A DNA stretch of 64,000 bases from Cellvibrionaceae bacterium (GTDB lineage Bacteria > Pseudomonadota > Gammaproteobacteria > Pseudomonadales > Cellvibrionaceae): NCBI GenBank assembly GCA_002707785.1, contig PANW01000075.1, positions 21,882 to 85,881 on the forward strand, read 5' to 3'. Shown piece after piece: positions 47,057-58,114 of the stretch (within the stretch, counting starts at the first letter, position 1; every line of letters begins with the position of its first letter). The notes beneath the pieces are model-generated. The model worked only from the letters and a program-made list of their open reading frames with translations, did no database searches and had not been told where the DNA came from. Made by a program: the position numbers and the translations under genes.

Positions 47057-48040
47057 TTACACGACTCCTGCTCGGAGGATGTCGTGCATGTGAATTACGC
47101 CGACGGGGCAGTGTTGGTCATCTTCCACCACTAGGGCGGTGATTTTTGCCGACTCCATAACGCCGAGGGCTTCGGCGGCCAACATATTGAGGTGCACGGT
47201 TTTGGGGTTGGCGGACATTACCTCTTCAATAATGGCGTTGCTGAGATCCGCGCCTTGATCGACGCTGCGGCGCAAATCACCGTCGGTAAATACGCCGATC
47301 AGCTTGTTGTTCTTGTCGACAACGGTGGTCATACCGAAACCTTTTTCGGTCATTTCTACTAGGGCTTGGCTGACGGGGGTGTCGCGGGATACGCGAGGAA
47401 CATCACTGTCTTTATGCATGATAGTTTCGACTTTGAGCAGCAGCTTACGACCGAGCGCGCCCCCAGGATGAGAGAAGGCAAAATCTTCGGCGGTAAACCC
47501 TCGCGCTTCCAGCAAGGCTACCGCCAGAGCGTCTCCCATGGCCAAAGTGACGGTGGTCGATGTTGTTGGTGCCAAGTTCAGCGGGCAGGCCTCGGTGTCG
47601 ATACTGATGTCGAGATGCACGTTGGCGGCTTGGGCTAATGGTGAATCACTTTTCCCAGCCATGCTGATCAAAGGTATGCCCATGCGCTTGAGCAGTGGCA
47701 AGAGGGTGACAATTTCTGCCGAAGAACCGGAGTTTGAGATGCCGATAACAACATCCTCACGGGTAATCATGCCCAGATCGCCGTGGCTGGCTTCGCCGGG
47801 GTGCACAAAAAACGACGGCGAGCCGGTGCTGGCCAGAGTGGCGGCAATTTTGTTGCCGATATGCCCAGACTTCCCCATGCCAGTGACGATGGTGCGGCCT
47901 TTGCAATTCAGAATCAGTTCGCAAGCGTCTACAAAATGTTGATCTACCCGAGGGATCAAAGCGGAAACGGCATCGGCTTCAATTCTTAATGTGCGCTGGC
48001 CGGCGTCGATGAGTTGATTCTTGTCGATAGTGGGCGTCAT
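47057..48040 (-). CDS. kdsD: arabinose-5-phosphate isomerase KdsD
   Basis: KdsD makes arabinose-5-phosphate, the first step to Kdo for LPS. The 327-residue product has a sugar isomerase (SIS) domain (about 35-175, TGMGKSGHIGNKIAATLAS and TSTTVTLAMGDALAVALLEARGF). Two CBS domains follow (about 205-327). It lies between yrbG and lptC. The phosphatase gene kdsC, normally next to it, is not in this cluster. Confidence 0.97.
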   Translation of the reverse strand: MTPTIDKNQLIDAGQRTLRIEADAVSALIPRVDQHFVDACELILNCKGRTIVTGMGKSGHIGNKIAATLASTGSPSFFVHPGEASHGDLGMITREDVVIGISNSGSSAEIVTLLPLLKRMGIPLISMAGKSDSPLAQAANVHLDISIDTEACPLNLAPTTSTTVTLAMGDALAVALLEARGFTAEDFAFSHPGGALGRKLLLKVETIMHKDSDVPRVSRDTPVSQALVEMTEKGFGMTTVVDKNNKLIGVFTDGDLRRSVDQGADLSNAIIEEVMSANPKTVHLNMLAAEALGVMESAKITALVVEDDQHCPVGVIHMHDILRAGVV

Positions 48041-48102
48041 TAAATGTTGCTTTCCTGTTGATGAGTCTCAGGTTAACTAGCTTAAGCGATTTTAGTTGGC
48101 TC

Positions 48103-49080
48103 TTAGCTGAACAGTAAATAGTAGTAGCCGATATAGCAGGCCAATAACAATACGCCAATGCGACGACCAAGTCGCGCGGTGCCATTGCCGGAAGTTTGTC
48201 GGTTTCTCAGCCAGTAGTCGACGGTAACGGCTGCCGCCAGCACTAGTGTGACAGCGCCCATGGCGAGAAAATCCCGGCTGAAGACAGATTCATCCATTTC
48301 TGGGGGATGAATGAGGCCGGGTACCGACATAACGGCCAAAATATTGAAGATATTGGAGCCAATGATATTGCCCAGGGCCATGTCGTGGTGACCTTTTAGT
48401 GCGCTCATGACGGAGGCGGCTAATTCCGGCAGGCTGGTGCCGACGGCGATCACGGTGAGGCCGATAATCAGTGGGCTGACGCCAAAAGATGTGGCGACAA
48501 TTTGGGCGCCCCAAACCAATGCCTCAGAACTGGCTATAAGCGCGGTCAGCCCGAGCACAAACCAGAGGCTAGCAGCGCCGGTGCTCATCTCCGGTATGTC
48601 TGAATCTTCGCCTTCTTCGGGGTGTTGTTGTTTGGTGCGAATCATGAAGTACAGCAGTGGAATTAGACACCCCAGCAGCAGTGCACCTTCCCATTCAACC
48701 AGCTTCGCATCCCAGAGTGTGTATCCCGCCAAAAGGGTGACAGCCAGTAGTATTGGCACCTCTTGAGTTAGTAAGTGCTTCTGAATCGGCATCGGAGCGA
48801 TCAATGCGGTAATCGCGAGTACTAGGCCAATGTTCGCCAGGTTGGAGCCCAGCGCGTTACCGACAGCGAGGTCGCCACTGCCTTTCAGGGAGGCGCTAAT
48901 CGCAACGATAATTTCAGGGGCTGAGGTGCCCAGAGAGACGATGGTAAGGCCAACAATCAGGCGGCTGATGCCAAAATTACTGGCAATAGCGGCGCTGCCA
49001 CCAACAAAGCGGTCGGCGCTCCAGATTAATCCGCCAAAGCCGGCGAGAATTGCCAGCCAAGCCAGCCAAAGTTCAGGCAT
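48103..49080 (-). CDS. yrbG: sodium/calcium exchanger, YrbG-like
   Basis: The 325-residue CaCA-family protein has two homologous five-helix halves, each with an alpha-repeat: GNALGSNLANIGLVLAI and GNIIGSNIFNILAVMSV, plus SLGTSAPEIIVAI and AVGTSLPELAASVM. It should exchange Na+ or H+ for Ca2+. Placement upstream of kdsD is as in E. coli. It is divergent from mlaC; AAGGA precedes its ATG. Confidence 0.95.
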   Translation of the reverse strand: MPELWLAWLAILAGFGGLIWSADRFVGGSAAIASNFGISRLIVGLTIVSLGTSAPEIIVAISASLKGSGDLAVGNALGSNLANIGLVLAITALIAPMPIQKHLLTQEVPILLAVTLLAGYTLWDAKLVEWEGALLLGCLIPLLYFMIRTKQQHPEEGEDSDIPEMSTGAASLWFVLGLTALIASSEALVWGAQIVATSFGVSPLIIGLTVIAVGTSLPELAASVMSALKGHHDMALGNIIGSNIFNILAVMSVPGLIHPPEMDESVFSRDFLAMGAVTLVLAAAVTVDYWLRNRQTSGNGTARLGRRIGVLLLACYIGYYYLLFS

Positions 49081-49124
49081 GATCTGTCCTTATAATAGGG
49101 GTGCAGTTGAAAGGAGGCAGATGG

Positions 49125-49130
49125 TATAGT
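49125..49130 (+). promoter_or_regulatory. possible extended -10 promoter toward mlaC
   Basis: TG-G-TATAGT is an extended -10 element 215 bases before the mlaC start, in the yrbG-mlaC gap (49081-49344). The -35 (TGCAGT) is weak. No remnant of mlaF, mlaE or mlaD coding sequence was recognised in this gap. Confidence 0.35.
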
Positions 49131-49344
49131 GAGCGGCCTTGAATGTCAGCTTTAAACCGCCTTTTTCTGTACCTTGAGCGAAACCCCCTTGGCATAGTGC
49201 TAATGGGCTGTGTTCGGGATTTGTTCAGTTCGGTGGTGTTAATCTACAGTTAGGTTTCGCTGCCGATCAGCATCCCATCTTCGGTTTTGCGGGCAGCGAA
49301 TGTTGTTGAGTCATAACAAAAATACAAGATAAGGAGTTTGCAGG

Positions 49345-49953
49345 GTGGTGAAACTGGTTCAGTGGTTTGGTTTGTGGGTGGCGCTGGTCGCCAGTTCTGT
49401 TGTGGTAAAGGCCGACGCTCTCGGACCTCAGCAGGTAATAGAGCAGCTGACAGTGGATATGCTACGGGTGGTTCGCGAAGAACGTCATCTGCTGGATGAA
49501 AACCCCGAGGCGTTTTATCAGTCTGTCAGCAATGTCTTATCTCCTGTGGTGGCGTTCGACTATATCGCCAAAGGCGTGATGGGGAAGTACGCAAAACAAG
49601 CTACGCCAGCTCAAAAAAGTACCTTCAGTGACGTCTTTCAGATGAACTTGATTAGCACTTACGCCAAGGGTATGGCGATCTATGGCGATCGAGACATCGC
49701 GGTTGAACCGCTCAAAGGAGAGCTGGGCGCGCGTCGCAAAGTCACTATCATCCAGAAGGTTCGTGGTGATGATGGCGAGAATGTCGTTTCCTACACGATG
49801 GGCAAGAGTAAGGCGACACAGGAGTGGATGCTGCTCAATGTCACGATCAATGGCATTAATCTAGGCAATAGCTTCCGCTCTCAGTTTGCTCAAGCCATGA
49901 AAAAGAAGGGCGATTTGGATCAAGTGATCAACGGCTGGTCTGCTAAGAGCTAG
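49345..49953 (+). CDS. mlaC: phospholipid-binding periplasmic protein MlaC
   Basis: The 202-residue product has a short signal (FGLWVALVASSVVVKADA) and a MlaC/Ttg2D fold, with FDYIAKGVMGKYAKQATPAQKSTFSDVFQ and GKSKATQEWMLLNVTINGINLG. MlaC shuttles phospholipids between the outer-membrane MlaA and the inner-membrane MlaFEDB ABC complex. GTG 49345 is eight bases after AAGGAG. Strikingly it stands alone: mlaF, mlaE and mlaD are not upstream and no STAS-domain mlaB lies downstream before ibaG. Confidence 0.94.
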   Translation: MVKLVQWFGLWVALVASSVVVKADALGPQQVIEQLTVDMLRVVREERHLLDENPEAFYQSVSNVLSPVVAFDYIAKGVMGKYAKQATPAQKSTFSDVFQMNLISTYAKGMAIYGDRDIAVEPLKGELGARRKVTIIQKVRGDDGENVVSYTMGKSKATQEWMLLNVTINGINLGNSFRSQFAQAMKKKGDLDQVINGWSAKS

Positions 49954-49994
49954 TTCTGCCTTTGGCTTCACGGGTTTATACAATTTCTAAAAAA

Positions 49995-50026
49995 GGTCAG
50001 CTGTTAGTGCGTCAGCTGGCCTTTTT
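49995..50026 (+). terminator. terminator after mlaC
   Basis: GGTCAGCTG (49995-50003) pairs with CAGCTGGCC (50013-50021) across nine bases, with one G-T pair, followed by TTTTT. It makes mlaC a single-gene transcript. Confidence 0.8.
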
Positions 50027-50156
50027 CTTTAAACTAGCGCCCTTTTTTAATGAAGTAGGTTCATATGGGTAAGCTGGCACCAAAGCGCGGTTAACTATGA
50101 CGTTTTGGCGGTTCCCTGTTTAATCAGTAATCTACAATCTACTACGAGGATTGCAC

Positions 50157-50396
50157 ATGCAGCCGGATCAAATTAAGGCTTTGTTAGAAGGCCAAATTCC
50201 CGACAGTGAAGTTCAGGTGAATGTCGAGGGAAGCCACGTCAATTTGATTGTGGTGAGTCCTGCGTTTGAAGGCTTGAACCCTGTGAAAAAACAGCAGCTG
50301 GTCTACGGCGCTTTGTCTGATGAGATTGCCAGTGGCGTCATCCACGCGGTAAATATGAAGACTTATACCCCTGCACAATGGGCCAAAGCTCAGTAA
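50157..50396 (+). CDS. ibaG: BolA-family protein IbaG/YrbA
   Basis: The 79-residue BolA-type protein (MQPDQIKALLEGQIPDSEVQVNVEG) works with monothiol glutaredoxins in iron-sulfur handling and acid stress; its location just before murA is the conserved ibaG site. ATG 50157 is seven bases after GAGG; the upstream in-frame TTG is too close. Confidence 0.94.
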   Translation: MQPDQIKALLEGQIPDSEVQVNVEGSHVNLIVVSPAFEGLNPVKKQQLVYGALSDEIASGVIHAVNMKTYTPAQWAKAQ

Positions 50397-50412
50397 TTCA
50401 ACCTTGCGTTGA

Positions 50413-51699
<1,287 letters not shown>

Positions 51700-51720
51700 G
51701 TTAAGCGGAAGAGTTGAGTT

Positions 51721-52347
51721 ATGTCGCAAATGTTGACCATTGCCCTGACTAAAGGGCGCATTTTGAAAGAGACCCTGCCGTTGTTGGCGGCTGCTGGGAT
51801 TGAGCCGGCTGAAGATATCAGTAAGAGTCGCAAGCTGATTTTTGAGACCAATAAAGACAATGTGCGCCTGTTGGTTCTGCGTGGCAGTGATGTGCCGACC
51901 TATGTGAAGTTTGGCTCTGCGGATATGGGTATCGCCGGTAAAGATACGCTGATGGAAAGTGGCAGCGAGGGTCTTTATGAACCGGTTGATCTCGGTATTG
52001 CGCGCTGTCGACTTATGACGGCGGCGGTCAAAAATGTAAAAACACCAGAAGGCCGTATCAAGGTGGCCACCAAATACGTCAATGTGGCCAAGCGTTATTA
52101 CGCGGCTCAAGGGCGTCAAGTGGATGTCATCAAGCTCTATGGGGCGATGGAATTGGCGCCCATCATGGATTTGGCCGATGAGATAGTTGATATTGTCGAT
52201 ACGGGAAATACCTTGCTGGCCAATGGGCTTGAGCCCCGCGAGCATATCGCTGACATCAGTTCTCGTTTAGTGGTTAATAAAGCCTCCATGAAAATGAAGC
52301 ACGAGCAGATTCAGTCTGTGCTGGATGCGGTGCAGTCAGCGCTATAA
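51721..52347 (+). CDS. hisG: ATP phosphoribosyltransferase, short form
   Basis: HisG condenses ATP and PRPP in the first step of histidine synthesis. At 208 residues this is the short catalytic form ([44 protein letters not shown]) lacking the C-terminal regulatory domain. Short HisG needs the HisRS-like partner HisZ, which is not in this window. It follows murA by 21 bases. Confidence 0.96.
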   Translation: MSQMLTIALTKGRILKETLPLLAAAGIEPAEDISKSRKLIFETNKDNVRLLVLRGSDVPTYVKFGSADMGIAGKDTLMESGSEGLYEPVDLGIARCRLMTAAVKNVKTPEGRIKVATKYVNVAKRYYAAQGRQVDVIKLYGAMELAPIMDLADEIVDIVDTGNTLLANGLEPREHIADISSRLVVNKASMKMKHEQIQSVLDAVQSAL

Positions 52348-52478
52348 GTCGCTTGATGATGCTGTGCCAGATGCAGCCGTGATCATCCCTCTGATGGCAC
52401 GGCTGCCTGCAGTGCTCTAGACATTGTAACCGCCACTGCAATTTTCCTTTTTTGATCTTCCGATAGAGAGATAGCGCC

Positions 52479-53792
52479 ATGACTTCCTCGGTTTCTATTC
52501 AGCAACTGGATGCCAGTCATCCAGATTTTGACAATCAGCTCGACAGCCTTTTGGCTTGGGAGTCGGTGTCTGATCATGCGGTCGCTGAAACCGTGTCCAC
52601 CATTTTGGCGGACGTGAAGCGCGAAGGTGACGAAGCTCTGCTTCGCTATACCAACCGTTTTGATCGCATGAGTGCGGAGTCTATGGAGCAGTTGGTGATT
52701 CCTCAAACTCGGTTGCAGGAATCGCTCGAAAAAATCTCCGACGCGCAGCGCCAAGCCTTGCAGGTGGCGGCAGATCGCGTTCGCCGTTATCACGAGCATC
52801 AAAAGCAGCAGTCTTGGAGTTACACCGAAGCCGATGGCACAGTGCTGGGGCAGCAGGTGACGGCAATGGAGCGTGTCGGCTTGTACGTGCCGGGCGGCAA
52901 AGCTTCTTACCCTTCTTCGGTGCTGATGAACGCATTGCCAGCCAAGGTCGCGGGTGTTGATGAAGTGGTGATGGTTGTGCCTACGCCCGATGGAGAGGTG
53001 AACGATATGGTGTTTGCCGCGGCCGCCATCGCCGAAGTCGATAAGGTGATTACCGTGGGGGGCGCGCAGGCGGTTGCCGCCTTAGCTTATGGTACGAAGA
53101 CCGTCCCTAAGGTGGACAAGATCGTCGGGCCTGGCAATATTTTTGTAGCCACAGCCAAACGCTCCGTATTTGGCGCTGTCGCCATCGATATGATTGCTGG
53201 TCCCTCTGAAATTCTGGTGGTTTGTGACGGTAAAACTGATCCAGATTGGATCGCTATGGATTTATTTTCCCAGGCCGAGCACGATGAGCAGGCGCAGTCG
53301 ATTCTGATTTCGCCGGACGTTGATTTCCTCAAACAAGTTCAGGCGAGTGTTGAGCGTTTACTGCCAACTCTCGCGCGAGAGCCCATCGCGAGGCAGTCTT
53401 TGACCGAGCGCGGTGCCTTTATCGCGGTGAAAGATATGCAGCAAGCGATCGACGTGATCAACCGTATTGCACCTGAACATTTGGAGCTTTCCGTTGAAGA
53501 GCCTGAAGCTTGGTTGCCGTCTATCCGTCACGCGGGTGCCATTTTTATGGGGCGCCACACGGCAGAGGCCATTGGCGATTACTGTGCGGGCCCCAATCAT
53601 GTGTTGCCGACTTCCGGTACGGCACGATTCTCGTCACCTCTGGGGGTGTACGATTTTCAGAAGCGCAGCTCGATCATCAATTGCTCACCTGAAGGGGCAT
53701 CCGAGTTGGGTAAGGTGGCGTCAGTTCTGGCTCGTGGCGAGTCTTTGGAGGCGCATGCTCGCTCGGCAGAGTATCGAATCAAGAAAGGTTGA
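52479..53792 (+). CDS. hisD: histidinol dehydrogenase
   Basis: HisD oxidises histidinol to histidine in two NAD+ steps. The 437-residue product carries [20 protein letters not shown], the HisD signature region [31 protein letters not shown] with zinc ligands, and [16 protein letters not shown]. Pseudomonas-type clusters continue with hisC; here a terminator follows and the next gene is degS/algW on the other strand. Confidence 0.98.
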   Translation: MTSSVSIQQLDASHPDFDNQLDSLLAWESVSDHAVAETVSTILADVKREGDEALLRYTNRFDRMSAESMEQLVIPQTRLQESLEKISDAQRQALQVAADRVRRYHEHQKQQSWSYTEADGTVLGQQVTAMERVGLYVPGGKASYPSSVLMNALPAKVAGVDEVVMVVPTPDGEVNDMVFAAAAIAEVDKVITVGGAQAVAALAYGTKTVPKVDKIVGPGNIFVATAKRSVFGAVAIDMIAGPSEILVVCDGKTDPDWIAMDLFSQAEHDEQAQSILISPDVDFLKQVQASVERLLPTLAREPIARQSLTERGAFIAVKDMQQAIDVINRIAPEHLELSVEEPEAWLPSIRHAGAIFMGRHTAEAIGDYCAGPNHVLPTSGTARFSSPLGVYDFQKRSSIINCSPEGASELGKVASVLARGESLEAHARSAEYRIKKG

Positions 53793-53855
53793 AGGCTGTC
53801 AAGCACAAGGCAAGCATACAGTTGCAGCGTTTTTGTGCGGCGGTTAGTTACAGCG

Positions 53856-53885
53856 AGGCGCACCCAGAAATGGCTGCGCCTTTTT
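53856..53885 (+). terminator. terminator after hisD
   Basis: AGGCGCA (53856-53862) pairs with TGCGCCT (53875-53881), with a 12-base loop, followed by four more T residues. Confidence 0.75.
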
Positions 53886-53911
53886 AATGCCCTGAATCCC
53901 TCTGAAGGGCC

Positions 53912-55075
53912 TTAGCTGTTGTTGGGCTTGACGCCTAGAACGCCATTCATCACTAAGGTTTCCCCGTTTCTCAGCAGCTCGATTTCGATTTTGTCCCCGG
54001 GGCGTCCCTGTGCAACTTGGTGCATGCTCAGCCGTCCGTCACTGACCTGACTGTTGTTCATTCTTAGGATGATGTCGCCAGGGCGCAGCCCGGCTTTGTG
54101 GGCGGGTCCGTTGTTGTAGATAGCGGTAACAATGACGCCGTTGGGTGAATTGAGTTTAAAAGATTTCGCCAGTTCCGGTGTCATTTGCTGGGCTTCAATA
54201 CCGAGCCAGCCGCGCACGACTTGGCCGTAGCTAACCAAGTCCTGCATCACTTTCACCGCTGTATCGGCGGGGATGGCAAAGCCAATTCCCACCGAGAAGC
54301 CGGTCTTATCTAGAATGGCGGTGTTGATACCCAAAAGATTGCCCCTGGCGTCAATCAGTGCGCCGCCGGAGTTGCCTGGATTGATGGCGGCATCTGTCTG
54401 TAGATAGTTTTCATAGGTGTTGATGCCGAGACCATAGCGTCCAGTGGCGCTGATAATGCCCTGGGTGACGGTTTGGCCGACGCCGAAGGGGTTGCCAATG
54501 GCCAGTACGACATCGCCAATAGCGGCATTGGCCGGGTCGCCGATGTTGATTGAGGTGAGCTTCTCCAGTGTGATTTTCAGTACCGCGAGATCACTTTCTG
54601 GGTCGGTTCCTACCAAGGTTGCCTGTGCTTCGCGGCCGTCCTTTAGTAGCACCAAGATTTCATCCGCACCTTCGATGACATGATTGTTGGTCAGTAGGTA
54701 GCCCTCTGGGCTGATAATCACACCAGAGCCCAAAGCTGATTGCATACGCTCTTGGGAGGGGACGTCCGAGTTGTTGAAAAAGTGGCGAAACAGAGGGTCG
54801 TCTAAAAGGGGATGGCGACGTCTCTTGAGTTTTGTGCGGGTATAAATGTTCACCACCGCTGGAGCAGCATTGTTGACCGCTTCGGCGTAGGAGATGGGGC
54901 CGCTCCAGCCGTCGTTCCCGTTTTGGGGGCTGAGGTAGCCGAGCTGAAAGCCGTTATCGGAAGGGCCCCTGTCGTAGGAGTTGTTGCCGTTCATCCAAAG
55001 AATGATGCACAGGCCAAGTAAAAGCCCTGTTACAACAGGCCAGCCGAAAAATGTGGTGAGACGGGAGATAGACAA
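53912..55075 (-). CDS. degS: DegS/AlgW-type periplasmic serine protease
   Basis: The 387-residue protease has an N-terminal membrane anchor (WPVVTGLLLGLCIILWM). A trypsin-like domain has the triad His in LTNNHVIEGADE, Asp in ESDLAVLKI and Ser in NPGNSGGALID. One PDZ domain (about 285-375) follows. One PDZ and an anchor point to DegS/AlgW, which starts sigma-E activation by cutting RseA/MucA after sensing misfolded outer-membrane proteins. Pseudomonas algW occupies the same place next to hisDC. Confidence 0.94.
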   Translation of the reverse strand: MSISRLTTFFGWPVVTGLLLGLCIILWMNGNNSYDRGPSDNGFQLGYLSPQNGNDGWSGPISYAEAVNNAAPAVVNIYTRTKLKRRRHPLLDDPLFRHFFNNSDVPSQERMQSALGSGVIISPEGYLLTNNHVIEGADEILVLLKDGREAQATLVGTDPESDLAVLKITLEKLTSINIGDPANAAIGDVVLAIGNPFGVGQTVTQGIISATGRYGLGINTYENYLQTDAAINPGNSGGALIDARGNLLGINTAILDKTGFSVGIGFAIPADTAVKVMQDLVSYGQVVRGWLGIEAQQMTPELAKSFKLNSPNGVIVTAIYNNGPAHKAGLRPGDIILRMNNSQVSDGRLSMHQVAQGRPGDKIEIELLRNGETLVMNGVLGVKPNNS

Positions 55076-55236
55076 GTATAGGGCTCCGCAATTCCAAATC
55101 CGTGGTTGATGCGGTGATTATAAGTGGCGCACCCCGTGACTTGCTAGGGGCACGCTTCGCAGATCTTCATGCCGTATGGCGGTTGGGGGCATAAAGACCT
55201 GTGTGTTGGCGAGTTGAACCGATAGAGGATCGAAGA

Positions 55237-55707
55237 TTAGGAAGGGTTTTTCAGCTCTTCTTCATGCTTGTTGTCGAGACCAAACTCTTCGCTGAGTTGT
55301 CCGGTATCGCCAGGGTTTTTGGGGGCCCAGTCTCGAGGGGCTTCGGTGCCTTCCTCGTCTGACTTTTCCTGAGTCGCGGCGCTGCTGATGAGTTTTCCAT
55401 CGCCGGCTTCGATCAGCTGGCGGCTAATATCGGGGTTGGTGAGCTTGAGTGCGCTGTTGGCCAGATATTCATGCACATCTTTATAGCTCTGGGTAAGGTT
55501 GTTCACCAGCTGAGAGGTTTCAGCAAAGTGTTCGGAGACCTCCTGTTGATAATCGGTTAGCTTTGTTTCGGCCTTATCTAGGCGAGTTTCCATCTCACGA
55601 TTCTGTTGCTCCTGAGGGTGCAGGGATTTCACGAGCAGAGCGCCAACGGCGGCACCGGTAACGAGCGCGGCGATAACCGCAATGATAAGTGTGCTGAGTG
55701 TGAACAC
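55237..55707 (-). CDS. zapG: ZapG/YhcB (DUF1043) inner-membrane protein
   Basis: The 156-residue protein has one N-terminal helix (LIIAVIAALVTGAAVGALLV), a coiled coil (about 30-75, QEQQNREMETRLDKAETKLTDY) and a conserved VNNLTQSYKDVHEYLANSA segment. It links cell division and envelope synthesis in enterics. The Glu/Asp-rich tail is variable. Confidence 0.9.
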   Translation of the reverse strand: MFTLSTLIIAVIAALVTGAAVGALLVKSLHPQEQQNREMETRLDKAETKLTDYQQEVSEHFAETSQLVNNLTQSYKDVHEYLANSALKLTNPDISRQLIEAGDGKLISSAATQEKSDEEGTEAPRDWAPKNPGDTGQLSEEFGLDNKHEEELKNPS

Positions 55708-55909
55708 AGTAGTCTCCTGAATTACAACGACATAACAACTGGCTGAACCACTGTCGGTCAGACCTCGTTTTATGGTTCTTTGTTATTATAAGCGTTTTCT
55801 TTGTGGCTGCGCTTGTTCTTTATGGGGAGTTTGGCCATCTGTGAGGGCAAAAACTGCGCAGCTTAGTGTGACGGCGAAGTATTCGGCCGTCTCAGGTGAG
55901 GATAATTTG

Positions 55910-56605
55910 ATGGAGTTGGCAATGGCAGTACAGGCAGAGAGTGCGGTTGGACCTTTCGTTGAGAGGGAGGCGCGGATAGTTTTAGAGGGGCCGGTAGGTG
56001 CGTTGGAGCTTATTGCAAGTGCGCCGGGGCAGGGAGGCTTGTCTGCAGAGCCTTTGGTGGCGGTGGTGTGTCACCCGCATCCACTGCATGGCGGCACTAT
56101 GGATAACAAGGTGGTAACCACCCTTGCGAGAACCTATAGAGATCTTGGGGTTCCCTGTGTGCGTTTTAACTTTCGCGGCGTGGGAGCTAGCGAAGGGGTG
56201 TTTGATAACGCCGTCGGAGAGGTTGAAGACCTGATGGCGGTGGTGGACTGGGTGGCAAGTTGTTATCCGTCGGCAAAGATACTGCTAGCCGGTTTTTCGT
56301 TCGGATCTTCGGTGGCGGCTCAAGCCAGTCATCGCTTGGCGGATAAACTTCAGCACTTGGTGTTGGTGGCGCCACCAGTTGAGCGCTATCGCTATGATCT
56401 CGATGGCTGTTTTGCCGCACCTGTCGCTGTGGTCATGGGCGAAAATGATGAGCTGGTGGATGTGGAGGGTGTCTTTACGTGGGTTGAGGCGCTCAAAAGC
56501 GAGGTGAGTTTGCTCAAATATCCTCAGGCAACGCACTTTTTTCACGGCGCGCTAACTGAGGTAAAGCGAGACTTGACGGATCTGCTCGTGCGGACCTTGT
56601 CTTAA
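55910..56605 (+). CDS. alpha/beta hydrolase, COG2945 type
   Basis: From ATG 55910 the product is 231 residues, the usual size for this group. Elements: VVCHPHPLHGGTMDNKVV, FNFRGVGASEG, nucleophile elbow GFSFGSSVAA, and the final His in ATHFFHGAL. Substrate unknown; members are small cytoplasmic serine hydrolases. A longer frame to 55772 lacks a ribosome site, whereas GTGAGGAT precedes 55910. It sits between zapG and zapE as in Pseudomonas. Confidence 0.87.
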   Translation: MELAMAVQAESAVGPFVEREARIVLEGPVGALELIASAPGQGGLSAEPLVAVVCHPHPLHGGTMDNKVVTTLARTYRDLGVPCVRFNFRGVGASEGVFDNAVGEVEDLMAVVDWVASCYPSAKILLAGFSFGSSVAAQASHRLADKLQHLVLVAPPVERYRYDLDGCFAAPVAVVMGENDELVDVEGVFTWVEALKSEVSLLKYPQATHFFHGALTEVKRDLTDLLVRTLS

Positions 56606-56798
56606 TCCAGTTGGCGCTGATGGCCGGCCAGATCCAGCGTCATCTGCTAGGGATTGGTTGGTGTTGGGGCGCTTGATGGATGTCGAGAGGATCGCTACAG
56701 TGTGCGCCGTTTTCTCTTTCGCCCTGCGGTCCTTGGGGTGGAGATGTATTTATCGGTCGTTAAGGCTTGCCTAAGGCGACTATCGAGAGTGAGTTATC

Positions 56799-57920
56799 AT
56801 GGCTGGAACACCGCTAGAGCGTTACCAAAAAGACCTGCAGAGAGAGGGGTTTAACTATGACCCCGCTCAGGAGATGGCGGTCAAGCACTTGCAGGATCTC
56901 TATGATCGCTTGGTGATTGCTTGGCAGTCGGAGTCGATATCGCAGGGCGTGATGGGACGGATAAAGCAAGCGCTATCGGGTCCCAAACCACGTGAATTGC
57001 AGAAGGGGCTCTACTTCTGGGGCGGGGTAGGCCGCGGTAAAACCTATCTGATGGACAACTTCTACGAAAGCTTGCCGTTCCCCGACAAGATGAGAGCGCA
57101 CTTTCATCGTTTCATGCGCCGCGTACATCAGGAGTTGCGCACGCTGGATGGGGAGAAAAACCCACTCGAAACTGTGGCCGACAAGTTGGCTCGAGAGGCT
57201 CGGGTTATCTGTTTCGATGAGTTATTCGTGTCCGATATTACTGATGCGATGATACTGGCCAATCTCATACAGGCGCTCTTTAATCGCGGGGTGTCCTTGG
57301 TGGCCACCTCCAATATTGTACCTGATGGCCTGTACAAGGACGGCCTCCAGCGGGCGCGTTTCCTGCCGGCCATTGATATGCTCAATCAGCATACCTTGGT
57401 GGTGAATGTTGATGGTGGGGTGGATTATCGCTTGCGCGCTTTGGAGCAGGCGGAGCTCTATCATTCGCCCTTGGATGCTGCGGCCGATGCGAGCTTATTG
57501 AAGAGCTTTGAAAGCTTGGTGCCCGATAAGGGTGAGATTCGTGCAAACGTCTCCATTGAGGTTGAGGGACGCCCCATTGACGCCCGCTATGAGGCCGAGG
57601 ATGTGGTGTGGTTTGACTTTATGGCTGTCTGCGACGGACCGCGCTCCCAGAACGACTATATCGAGCTAGCGCGGGAGTATCACGCCGTCTTGGTAGCTAA
57701 TATTCCAGAGCTGGGACGCAGCACCGATGATCAGGCCCGCCGTTTTATCAATTTGGTGGATGAATTCTACGACCGCAATGTTAAGTTGATCGTCTCGGCA
57801 GAAAAGCCGTTGGCTGAGATCTACTCAGGCGGCAAGCTCAACTTCGAATTTGAGCGAACCACAAGCCGCTTATTAGAGATGCAGAGCCACGAATATCTAG
57901 CGGAGCCGCATAGGCCTTGA
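56799..57920 (+). CDS. zapE: cell-division ATPase ZapE (AFG1 family)
   Basis: The 373-residue AAA-type ATPase has Walker A GGVGRGKTYLMDNF and Walker B VICFDELFVSDITDAM, followed by AFG1-typical VATSNIVPDGLYKDGLQR. ZapE associates with the Z-ring late in division under low oxygen or high temperature. It ends 45 bases before the heptamer repeat array. Confidence 0.96.
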   Translation: MAGTPLERYQKDLQREGFNYDPAQEMAVKHLQDLYDRLVIAWQSESISQGVMGRIKQALSGPKPRELQKGLYFWGGVGRGKTYLMDNFYESLPFPDKMRAHFHRFMRRVHQELRTLDGEKNPLETVADKLAREARVICFDELFVSDITDAMILANLIQALFNRGVSLVATSNIVPDGLYKDGLQRARFLPAIDMLNQHTLVVNVDGGVDYRLRALEQAELYHSPLDAAADASLLKSFESLVPDKGEIRANVSIEVEGRPIDARYEAEDVVWFDFMAVCDGPRSQNDYIELAREYHAVLVANIPELGRSTDDQARRFINLVDEFYDRNVKLIVSAEKPLAEIYSGGKLNFEFERTTSRLLEMQSHEYLAEPHRP

Positions 57921-57944
57921 TTTTCTCGGGTGCGAGTTGACGAT

Positions 57945-58008
<64 letters not shown>

Positions 58009-58028
58009 GTTTTCCATGTGCCCCGCCC

Positions 58029-58057
58029 TTGCTTTTGTCTTCTCTAGTCTATACAAT
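58029..58057 (+). promoter_or_regulatory. predicted rplM-rpsI promoter
   Basis: TTGCTT (58029-58034), a 17-base spacer and TACAAT (58052-58057) precede rplM by 58 bases. A small TCCCA/TGGGA hairpin follows in the leader at about 58064-58078. Whether it serves L13 autoregulation is unknown. Confidence 0.65.
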
Positions 58058-58114
58058 CCGCGCTCCCATTTTTTGGGAATGTAAGTATCTAAACACGTCG
58101 AAGGCAAATACAAC

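Noticed and set aside
49186-49205. Possible sigma-54 promoter upstream of mlaC (TGGCAT...)
   Set aside because: The -12 GC element does not fall at the required spacing.
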